A DNA stretch of 64,000 nucleotides from Symsagittifera roscoffensis (taxonomy: Eukaryota > Xenacoelomorpha > Acoela > Convolutidae), in NCBI RefSeq assembly GCF_963678635.1, contig NC_087064.1, positions 48,899,346 to 48,963,345 of the forward strand, given 5' to 3'. Made by a program: the position numbers and the translations under genes. Shown one piece after another: positions 10,979 to 19,441 of this stretch (position 1 is the first letter of the stretch; the number at the start of each line of letters is the position of its first letter). The notes under the pieces were generated by a model that was not told where the DNA came from, did no database searches, and worked only from the letters and a program-made list of their open reading frames with translations.

Positions 10979-11644
10979 ATGAAAAATTCAGAAAAATCTA
11001 CAGGTGAAAAAAGATATATTTCATTTCATTTGAAAATCTCCCACAGTTCAGTTCATTTTACCGACAAGAGAAGAATTTTTAGAAGAAACGGAAAACTATC
11101 TCAAATTTTGAAACCAATCATAATAGAACGAGCGAGTTACTGCATACAGTTTGAAATTGGCACCGAAACTGTCAAGATTCTCAAATTTAATAAAATTTCC
11201 CAAGCTAGTGAGAAAATTATCATAGATCTTTCGGAATGGATAGAACTCGAGAGTAGAAGAGTTAGAGAATTTGGAAAAGAATTGGCTATGTCTAAGTCAC
11301 CTTCGAGAAAAAAGTACGGGTTTTCATATGATTCAAATGAAAAATATTTTGATGAAGTTGTGGATCTGGGACACGGAAATAGGTTTCATTTGCTTACAAG
11401 TGAACGTTTACTACAAATGACTTTTTTTGAAAAAATGGTTGAATTTGACATCTTCTACAGAGATCCGAAGAAGTGTTTCAGTCCCTTAAGATTTTCCCTA
11501 CATGATTGGCGAAAAATTGAAACAATTCGTGATAGAAGGTACAGGAATGAAAAATTGAAGGTTCAACAGGATAGCTTAGCTCTGTTTAGAAGGACACATG
11601 GTGTGGCACATGAAGAAGAAAGTGACAAGGAACTCGAAAATTAA
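10979..11644 (+). CDS. Unknown 221-residue protein, two PC4/PUR-like halves
   Basis: The frame opens at ATG and closes with TAA. Two halves each end in a strand-helix signature: KIIIDLSEWIELESRRV near residues 77-93 and LRFSLHDWRKIETIRD near 170-185. The second half also contains GNRFHLLTSERLLQM and FDIFYRDPKKC. The same signature (hydrophobic strand, then polar turn, W or F, then amphipathic helix) occurs in the genes at 9040, 12458 and 13522. PC4 and PUR single-stranded-DNA-binding domains share this order; membership is inference. The C-terminus is charged (HEEESDKELEN). AATAAA lies 74 bases after the stop. No signal peptide or membrane segment is seen. It sits in the giant element core, in the same direction as its relatives. 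Confidence 0.65.
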   Translation: MKNSEKSTGEKRYISFHLKISHSSVHFTDKRRIFRRNGKLSQILKPIIIERASYCIQFEIGTETVKILKFNKISQASEKIIIDLSEWIELESRRVREFGKELAMSKSPSRKKYGFSYDSNEKYFDEVVDLGHGNRFHLLTSERLLQMTFFEKMVEFDIFYRDPKKCFSPLRFSLHDWRKIETIRDRRYRNEKLKVQQDSLALFRRTHGVAHEEESDKELEN

Positions 11645-11717
11645 CTCATTTTTTGGTTTTTTACACATTTTTTTCAAGTTTCCCATTGAATAGTAAAATG
11701 GTTTTTTTTATCATTTG

Positions 11718-11723
11718 AATAAA
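11718..11723 (+). terminator. Polyadenylation signal AATAAA
   Basis: A canonical hexamer lies 74 bases after the stop of the 10979 gene, in TTTGAATAAAATGC. Confidence 0.45.
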
Positions 11724-11820
11724 ATGCTCCTGAACCAAAGCTTTGTTTTTAAAGATTTATCAAAGTAAACTTTTAAGAGCACATTTGAAAACAATTGATT
11801 ATTTTATCACAAAGCTTTAC

Positions 11821-12241
11821 CTAATCACTATGCACAGAACCATGACAATCAATAAAGCAATCAATAATCTTGAACAAATCAGGTTCATATTTTGAGTTTT
11901 GAATTTTTCGAATTCTATGCAGAAACGCTGACCAAGAGTTTGTGTGGAAGCCAGTTTCTGGTTGGAACATAAATAATGTCTCTTGAATTTTTTCCGAATT
12001 AGTCGTTTCTTTGCATACATATTTATCTAATCTCTGAAAATGTTGGCTAAAAGATATTCCTATTAACAACAAAAGGGAACTTACAAATTTCCGAAGAACA
12101 TAAAGAGTTGTGGGTAGAGACACAATAATCCTGTGTTACTGTGTATGTTTTGTAAAAATCACTGGAAACGGAAATAAATAGCGATTTTTTACAATAATCT
12201 GAATAAAAGCTGGGAAGAGCTTGACACATAGCAGCAGCCAT
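11821..12241 (-). CDS. Possible small minus-strand gene with one short intron
   Basis: TATATAAA at 12274-12281 lies 33 bases upstream of ATG at 12241, which opens MAAAMCQALPSFYSDYC. A strong donor (GTAAGT, about 12080) and acceptor (TTTTCAG, about 12030) would define a 51-bp intron. A second open stretch down to 11821 includes SWSAFLHRIRKIQ, which resembles the helix of the neighbouring PC4-like genes. The ATG frame and the downstream frame do not join across this intron, so the model is incomplete: either an extra exon exists, or the gene is broken. I do not recognise it. Confidence 0.3.
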
Positions 12242-12273
12242 TGGGAAGAATCATTTTTGCTGAGAATTGTGGA

Positions 12274-12281
12274 TTTATATA
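12274..12281 (-). promoter_or_regulatory. TATA box for the minus-strand gene
   Basis: The minus strand reads TATATAAA here, 33 bases before an ATG. The spacing implies a very short leader. Confidence 0.4.
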
Positions 12282-12352
12282 GGAAAAGTAAGGCCTACGT
12301 AATTTCGGTATATGTAATTTTCATACAACACATTCCTTATTTGATATTACTT

Positions 12353-12378
12353 CCATAAATGGAAGTCATGATGAGTCA
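12353..12378. promoter_or_regulatory. CArG box and AP-1-like site between divergent genes
   Basis: CCATAAATGG at 12353-12362 is a perfect CArG match (the SRF/MADS consensus), and TGAGTCA at 12372-12378 is a perfect AP-1 consensus. They lie between the minus-strand TATA at 12281 and the plus-strand ATG at 12458. Short motifs can occur by chance; function is inference. Confidence 0.35.
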
Positions 12379-12457
12379 TTCATTTTACTTCAATTTTCAA
12401 TTAATCTCAAAATCATTTTTCTTATTTCTCTTGATCTGATCAGTCTGTTCTTCAAAA

Positions 12458-12997
12458 ATGTACTCAAGAAAAGACACTAGTCCCAATTATATTGAGTTTT
12501 CAAAAAATCAAACAAGATTTGGGAGGTTTGTTTGGTTCCAAAAATCCTACAAGGGGAAATTTTATTTTAAGCCCTGCATTCAACTATTAAAAATTAACGA
12601 TTTGGGACAATATGAAAAGTCTCAACAAGTCTATCTTAGTGAAAAAGAAGGCGAAGCAATATCCGCAATACGCAATACTGTTATTCACGATGCTGAAAAT
12701 CTTGGACTCGTACCTATATATGAAGCTAAACCTGGCAAAGAATCAACCATGGATCAAGACCTGGAGATCTGTAATAGAGTATATGAAATAGCAACATACA
12801 ACATGAGGAGGGTGTGTGTCACAATCAAGAAGTACAGAGTGAACAAGCCACCCTACATTCAGATTCGACTCTTTACTGCAAAAGAGAATGAAGCAATGAA
12901 ACAAGTTGCCTATGTCAACTATACTTTGAACGAATTCAAAGAACTGTCCCAAATTTTGGGAGACTTTTTGTTTGTTGATAATTGTAAGCCTCAGTAA
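12458..12997 (+). CDS. Unknown 179-residue protein, best PC4/PUR-like candidate
   Basis: The frame starts at ATG (MYSRKDTSPNYIEF). The first half runs FGRFVWFQKSYKGKFYFK, then IQLLKI, then QQVYLSEKEGEAISAI (residues about 21-70). This is the order of a PC4-like domain: a GRFV strand, a KGK turn, an I-x-L strand, a conserved L-S-x-x-E before the helix. The second half repeats it: RRVCVTIKKYRVNKPPYIQI, then VNYTLNEFKELSQILGDF (about 113-170). PC4 and PUR proteins bind single-stranded DNA and act in transcription or replication. Here the assignment rests on pattern only. No catalytic motif is seen. It follows the CArG/AP-1 region and precedes a broken relative at 13522. Confidence 0.65.
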   Translation: MYSRKDTSPNYIEFSKNQTRFGRFVWFQKSYKGKFYFKPCIQLLKINDLGQYEKSQQVYLSEKEGEAISAIRNTVIHDAENLGLVPIYEAKPGKESTMDQDLEICNRVYEIATYNMRRVCVTIKKYRVNKPPYIQIRLFTAKENEAMKQVAYVNYTLNEFKELSQILGDFLFVDNCKPQ

Positions 12998-13521
12998 TGC
13001 TTTGTAATGTTTTGTATGTTGGTTAATTGAAAAATTGTTGGTTCAAAACTATCTTTTGTCACTGAAGTTCACATTTAGAGCTGGGATATCTGAGGAAAAG
13101 TCAGACAAAACATGAAAATTTAATCAAAATCGACATAAAGCACTATCCAATCATCAATAGATTTTCCAGTATTTGTTTAGAAAACATTCAGAAAAATTAT
13201 TTAGATCAGGCTTTTATCAAAAGTTGAGTAAACTTTGTCTTATTTGAACAAAGTTACAAACAAAATGTATAGTTAGTTGTAACATTATCATTATTTTTCG
13301 AAATTCTGAAATCCATTGGTTGATTTCAATTGCCTTAATTTGCGGTTCTGATTGGCTACATGAATTTATTTAATACTAATTAGTCTCCAAATAAGGGAAA
13401 TTTTTTTATTTTGATTACAAATAAGTAAAAATGGTTCAACAATTCGAGTTTTTTTAAGTTTCTTTGTTAATTTCAGTAAGAAATATGTTTCTATCAAACG
13501 CGTTTTCAGTGTCCGAAATGA
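12998..13521. other. Intergenic stretch in giant element core
   Basis: No gene seen. CTGATTGGCT near 13349 is another inverted CCAAT box, possibly the promoter of the broken gene that follows. Confidence 0.4.
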
Positions 13522-14037
13522 ACATTTATCAGATTAATCAGGTTGAATTACTACAAAAAACAAAAAGAGTGGTGGACAGATGACATTGATGGAGATTGTA
13601 TTAGTTTTAACTTGTATAGAAACACAGAAACTTCATTAATTCTGTTAAAAAGATGGCGAGGAAATTTTAGAAAAGGAGAGTACTGCCAGATTTATCAACA
13701 ATAATTTTATTTAGAAGAACTAACTCAAATTGAGTGGTCGATCAGTAAAAAACCAAAGAATGGGAGAGTCTATGAAACAAATATTGAAGATAAGGAACAT
13801 CATTTCGATTACTGTTTTGAATTTGACACAAATGCAAAATCTAGATTTGTCAGATTATCTTTCAATCGACTATCCAAATTTAAAAAACTTCCGGTTGTTT
13901 ATATTACAATATACCGGAAAAAAACAACAAAAATGTATATTTTGGTAACTTTTTTTCACTGGTTAGAAATAAAACAAATCGAAAAAATTTTGATTGAAAT
14001 TTCAAAATTTGAATTGAGCATCGAAAAAACAATATAA
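13522..14037 (+). pseudogene. Broken fourth member of the PC4/PUR-like set
   Basis: One reading frame of 172 codons is open except for a single TAA at 13702-13704; it has no ATG near its start. Its layout matches the 12458 gene: a first half with CISFNLYRNTETSLILLKRW and FYLEELTQIEWSI, and a second half with SRFVRLSFNRLSKFKKLPVV, YITIYRKK and YILVTFFHWLEIKQIEKIL. The strand-helix signature with an aromatic residue recurs at both halves. One stop and a missing start suggest a recently silenced gene, or a gene with an unseen intron. It is the last core gene before the right arm. Function is unknown beyond the shared pattern. Confidence 0.5.
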
Positions 14038-15599
14038 ACCAGACAAGAAATCTCATTTATCTCTCTAAGGTATCAAATTTTATATCTTAGTTATGTTAGA
14101 ACAATTCAATTAAAATGATTGATTGGGAAGTTTCATAAACATAGTTTGAAAAACTTAGAAATTACTATGATTATTAGTTTTTACTGAATCTGAAAAGTCT
14201 CAGCAATTGTAAGAAATCTAGTCAGTAATTACAGTATTTTCATTACATTACCTGAACTGTCAGTTATTTTTTTATTCAAAGGTTTTGATTGATGTTAAAG
14301 ACAGCAAAAATTGAGTTCAAATTGTCGTGAAGCTTTCCATGGAGCTCGATCCGAAAACTTTTAATCAACAGTAAAAACTCCCTTGGTGGCAAGCTTGCGG
14401 AGACTTTGTTGTGATAAATTTTTAGTAAAGTGCATAACAAATGCTAATGAGTATTTAAGTATTCACCTAAAAATTGTAAAACTTGGATATTTGGAAAACT
14501 TCAACTAATTGAAAGTTTTTTTTGTAGTTACTATTTTAAAGTTTTCCTTGTTTAGTGCTTGTAAAAGTGTTCATTGAGCAGAGCTTTTTAAGCAGATAAT
14601 GTGGTTTGACTTATTAAGAATTATGTTTTTCTATTGATTTTTGATGATTTCAGAAAAGAAATTGATAAATGACCTGGAAAAAAATGTATATTTTGCTAAA
14701 CTTTGAAAGTTTCAAGATAATGATATACATCATTCCAACTAAAAATTTAGTCTAAAATAGAAATTCAGTTTTAAAACAGCATTATACGGTTACGAGGTTG
14801 AGAAAATCCTTTAAAGCTTTTTAGTAAAGGATTTATGGTATTAATTCAGCTTCGGATTATTGAACGTTCGTTGAAACGATACATTTTTTCATCAAAAGTT
14901 CAATTTTCAAATAAAATTTTTTGTTCAAAATGGATCAGTTTGATAGATAGAAGATGAAGCAGAAACTGAGAAAGAGAGATAGAAACTCAATTTATTTCAT
15001 TAGGAGTTTTCACATAATTTTACTAAAATTTAGCTTTTAAACCATATTTTGAGAAAAACTCCGACATAAAAAGTGTCAAAGATTGGTATTTATGTGTAAT
15101 TCATTAGAAAAGTTTGTTATCTTTTGATATATAAGGTAACTTTTTATGAAAATCAGATATTTTGAGGATAGTGTTTGTATAGTAAACTCAATCCGACATC
15201 TTTTTGGAAGAAGATACATGAAGCATAAAGCAAAAACAGCTTTCAAGATCTACATTTCATTATTTTTTAAAACTATACAGAGTTTTCTTTAGCTTAATAA
15301 AAATCCAAAAAATACGCAATTGTTCCAGTTTGCACCTTGATTTCCTTTGCTAAATCAATTTTTGAGACGCGCTCTTTTAGAAGTTTTCAGATATTGTAGA
15401 TATTAGGAACTAGGTTCCTTTGCGTGTTTCCGGAGGTTTTCAGAATATAACTAATAGAGCTGCTCCTAATTTGTTTAAATTGTAAAAACACATTTATATT
15501 CTCAATTTTAACAAATTTTTTTGAATGTTTTAACCAGCACCGATTCTTTCTCACTTCGATATTTTTGAGAAAACTTCCCTTTTAAATAAGAAAAAAAAG

Positions 15600-17345
15600 C
15601 TATTTAATATTTATTTTGCAAGAAAAGTGATAGTTATTGACCCAAAAATTGTAATGTTGCTGAAATAATTTACTGTAGCACCTATCAAGAGAACCTTGAG
15701 GAAGATAATTACAGTTTTTATTGTAATAATCAGGCGGTGTCAATTCTAATTTTATCTTTTTACCAGCAAACTGTTCGTTCAATTGATACTATTTTCCTCC
15801 TAAATTCTCCAGTTCTGACTACATTTTCTTGCAAAGTGTGTTCAATAGCAAAAACATGCATTAAATAGAAAGCAAGAAAACCTTAAAACATAGAGCATGT
15901 CTAGAGAAAATCATAAAAAAATGACTTTTTTTCCAGAAAAGTGATAGTTATTGATCCCATAAGTTGTATTTTTGCTTGAATAGTTTACTGTAGCACCTAA
16001 CAAGGGAAACTTGAGGAAGACATTTACAATTTTTATCATCATAATCAGACGGTATCAGTTCTAACTTCATCTCTGCTAGCAAATTGTTCGTTCGGTTGAT
16101 ACTATTTTCCACCTAAATTCTCCAGTTCTGACTAAATTTTCTTGCAAAATGTGTTCAATAGCGAAAACATGCATTAAGCAGAAAGCATCAATAACCTTAA
16201 AGCATAGAGCATTTCTACAGAAAATGACTATTTTTCCAGAAAAGTGATAGATATTTATCCCAAAAGTTGTATTTTTGCTTAAATAGTTTACTTTAGCCCC
16301 TAACAAGGGAAACTTGAGGAAGACGTTTACAATTTTTATCATAATAATCAGACGGTATCAGTTCTAATTTCATCTTTGCCAGCAAATTGTTCGTCCAATT
16401 GATACTATTTTCCTCCTAATTTCTCCAGTTCTGACTAAATTTTCTTGCAAAATGTGTTCAATAGCGAAAACATGCATTGAGCAGAAATCATCAATAACCT
16501 TAAAGTATAGAGCATTTCTACAGAAAATCATGGAAAAAGGACTATTTTTCCAGAAAAGTGATAGATATTTATCCCAAAAGTTGTATTTTTGCTTAAATAG
16601 TTTACTTTAGCACCTAACAAGGGAAACTTGAGGAAGACATTTACAATTTTTATCATCATAATCAGACGGTATCGGTTCTAACTTCATCTCTGCTAGCAAA
16701 TTGTTCGTTCGGTTGATACTATTTTCCACCTAAATTCTCCAGTTTTGACTAAATTTTCTTGCAAAATGTGTTCAATAGCGAAAACATGCATTAAGCAGAA
16801 AGCATCAATAACCTTAAAGCATAGAGCATTTCTACAGAAAATGACTATTTTTCCAGAAAAGTGATAGATATTTATCCCAAAAGTTGTATTTTTGCTTAAA
16901 TAGTTTACTTTAGCCCCTAACAAGGGAAACTTGAGGAAGACGTTTACAATTTTTATCATAATAATCAGACGGTATCAGTTCTAATTTCATCTTTGCCAGC
17001 AAATTGTTCGTTCAATTGATACTATTTTCCTCCTAATTTCTCCAGTTCTGACTAAATTTTCTTGCAAAATGTGTTCAATAGCGAAAACATGCATTGAGCA
17101 GAAATCATCAATAACCTTAAAGTATAGAGCATTTCTACAGAAAATCATGGAAAAAGGACTATTTTTCCAGAAAAGTGATAGATATTTATCCCAAAAGTTG
17201 TATTTTTGCTTAAATAGTTTACTTTAGCACCTAACAAGGGAAACTTGAGGAAGACATTTACAATTTTTATCATCATAATCAGACGGTATCAGTTCTAACT
17301 TCATCTCTGCTAGCAAATTGTTCGTTCGGTTGATACTATTTTCCA
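15600..17345. repeat. Tandem array of about 310-bp units, right arm
   Basis: The boundary motif recurs near 15773, 16085, 16387, 16701, 17004 and 17318, with alternating 303 and 314 bp spacing. The segments 16076-16690 and 16693-17307 are nearly identical, so a dimer of about 617 bp has been duplicated relative to the left arm. Confidence 0.8.
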
Positions 17346-17356
17346 CCTAAATTCTC

Positions 17357-18421
17357 CAGTTCAGACTAAATTTTCTTGCAAGGTGTGTTCAATAGCGGAA
17401 CCATGTATAAAGCAGAAAGTAAGAATAACCTTTAAGAATAGAACATTTTTACGGAAAATTGTGAAAATTATGTTGCAGAAGCAACAGAGAAATAATCATC
17501 AGTTATGAAGAAGATTTTAATGAATTTGAGCAAATATCGAATAAATTTTTAAGAAAATTTATCTCGTTTTAAGTAAATTTTAGCAATTAACTGTTCATTT
17601 TTCATCATTGATCTGAAATTCTGTACTATTAAAGTGAATAACTTCTCTGAATTTGTAATTTTTGTACAAATTTGGGTTAATCATTGAGCAAAAATCTGGA
17701 AATTTTATAGAATATTGCACTTAATGTTCATTTGTATTGAGAGTCCTATTTCAATTCTCCCTGAATTGGACAAAAAATCAGTTAAATAACCAATTAAAAG
17801 GTTGAAAATGGAAAATTTTTGATAAATTTGAACAATTTTTATTTTACTTTCTTGAAAATTACGGTTTTTTTCACTATCTTCCAAAAGTTTCAATTTCGAT
17901 TCAGCTTTTATGAGCTTTCTTGTTAATGTTGAGAGCTTTAGATAACCCGATTTGTTACTCAAATAATGCTAAAATTTATCGTATTTCAATTTTTTGTGAG
18001 AAAAATTTGGAAAAATCCATATTTCTATTCAAAGTTTTGTATCAGTGTCTCAACATGATACCAATTGAAATACAATTTGAGCTTAATTTTACAGTCTAAA
18101 CGTATTTAATTTTTAATCAATTAGATCAAATGCAACAAAAAACTAGCCAAAATTTTGATATTTTTGCAGTTCTTTCCAAAAATTTGCAGTTTGTTCCAAA
18201 AACTTTGAAATTTTTGTATTTTTTCGCAAAAACTTGATTTTTTGGCAATTTTTTCCAAAAAATTTGACCTTTTTCGAAGTTTCAGTAAGTTTCGACATAA
18301 AATCAGGTAGATAGAAAGTAAGAGTAACCAATAAATTAGATCGAATTACAATAAAACTATAGTGTTTTAAATTTTTATGAAAAATTTTCAAATTTTGTGA
18401 CAAAAACTCCAAGTTTTTGCC
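17357..18421. other. Right-arm-only segment
   Basis: This segment is missing from the left arm, where GGTAAGAGTTTTT is joined directly to GAGAATTTAGG near 5650. It holds no convincing gene. Around 18140-18290 it contains short A/T-rich repeats of about 30 bp resembling TTTTTGGAAAAAACTGC. Confidence 0.55.
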
Positions 18422-19211
18422 CAAAAACTCTTACCATTGACTTACCATGTACAATAAAACTGAATACATAACCTTAATTTCACAACCTACACGTAATTAA
18501 CCAGTATTATTAACAGTTAGATAATGCGAGCTAAAAGTTTTGCGAAAAAAAAACTAGACATTTCCACACAAAAACCAAATTTTTTTTCAAAAAACATATT
18601 TTTTTCTCGAAGTTTCGTTAGGTTTCAGTGTAGCTTTAGATGGTTTTCTCGTTGAATCAAACCTGTAAAATAATAATCAAAACATCTAAACCGTAGAAGC
18701 TAGCTAAGAAACGCAAGTATCGACAAAATCGAGCTCAAAAAACTCGGTTGCCAAAACTTTTTTGAAACTTACCATCTTACCATCTGAAACTTTACCATCT
18801 TACCATCTGAAACCTTACCATCTTAATACATAGGAAACCTACCATCGTAATACATTAGGAAACCTATTCCCTAATGAGTTCTCAATTACCTACAATGAAA
18901 TTCTTAGACATAGGGAAATCTATACATGGGAAATTCGGGCGCGGAAAAAAAACGTACCATCTTACCATCTGAAACCTCGTATCTTAATACATTGGGAAAC
19001 CTATTCCCTATCTTAATACATTGGGAAATCTATAGCCTATGTTAATACATAGGGTGAGGACCGGATACTCTATAGCCTATGTTAATACATGGGGGTCCTC
19101 ACCCTCCCCCCTCGAACTGCCCCGACATATACTACTAGGGTGGGAGGACGAGCTCTCACTTGATTTTTAGTTTCACATTCATGCAGCCATTTTGACAGCA
19201 ATGGTGGTACC

Positions 19212-19432
19212 GGAGTGCGGACTGTATTTAGACAACCGCGTATTCATACTCGTCAGTAAACAGACAACTTCTGTTTTAACCAATAAGAATCGAGATTAGC
19301 AAGCAATTTTACGAAATAAATAATTATGATTTATTTATTATTTTCTTGTCTCGATTCTGATTGGTTAATACAGTATTTGTCTGCTTACTGACGAGTATTA
19401 AAACGCGGTTGTTTAAAAACTGCTACGTAATC
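19212..19432. mobile_element. 221-bp foldback MITE with 9-bp target duplication
   Basis: GGTGGTACC at 19203-19211 is repeated exactly at 19433-19441. Between them lies a long palindrome. ACAACCGCGT, ATACTCGTCAGTAA, CAGACAA and ACCAAT.AGAATCGAGA on the left pair with their complements on the right, leaving a short AT-rich loop. A 9-bp duplication is typical of MULE elements. The outer 12 bp of the two ends match poorly. Confidence 0.7.
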
Positions 19433-19441
19433 GGTGGTACC

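Larger units (their letters stand above)
4935..19136. mobile_element. Giant inverted-repeat element, about 14.2 kb
   Basis: The two ends are exact inverted copies over at least the outer 36 bp, starting AGTAGTATATGTCGGGGCAG and ending with its complement. Left and right arms run inward for about 2.8 and 4.9 kb, leaving a core of about 6.5 kb with small genes. Length, long terminal inverted repeats and AG...CT tips resemble Polinton/Maverick elements. However, no polymerase, integrase, ATPase, protease or capsid gene was recognised inside, and the flanks show no obvious 6-bp duplication (ATGATG against AGGGTG). It may be a non-autonomous derivative or an undescribed class. The boundaries are firm; the class is inference. 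Confidence 0.75.
14264..19136. repeat. Right inverted-repeat arm of the giant element
   Basis: It is the inverted counterpart of 4935-7720. It is longer because it keeps about 1.07 kb (17357-18421) absent from the left arm and has two more units of the 310-bp array. The outer 700 bp (18422-19136) match the left arm almost base for base. Confidence 0.8.

Noticed and set aside
4929-19142. 6-bp target duplication expected of a Polinton
   Set aside because: The flanks ATGATG and AGGGTG do not match, and shifting the boundary by a few bases does not help.
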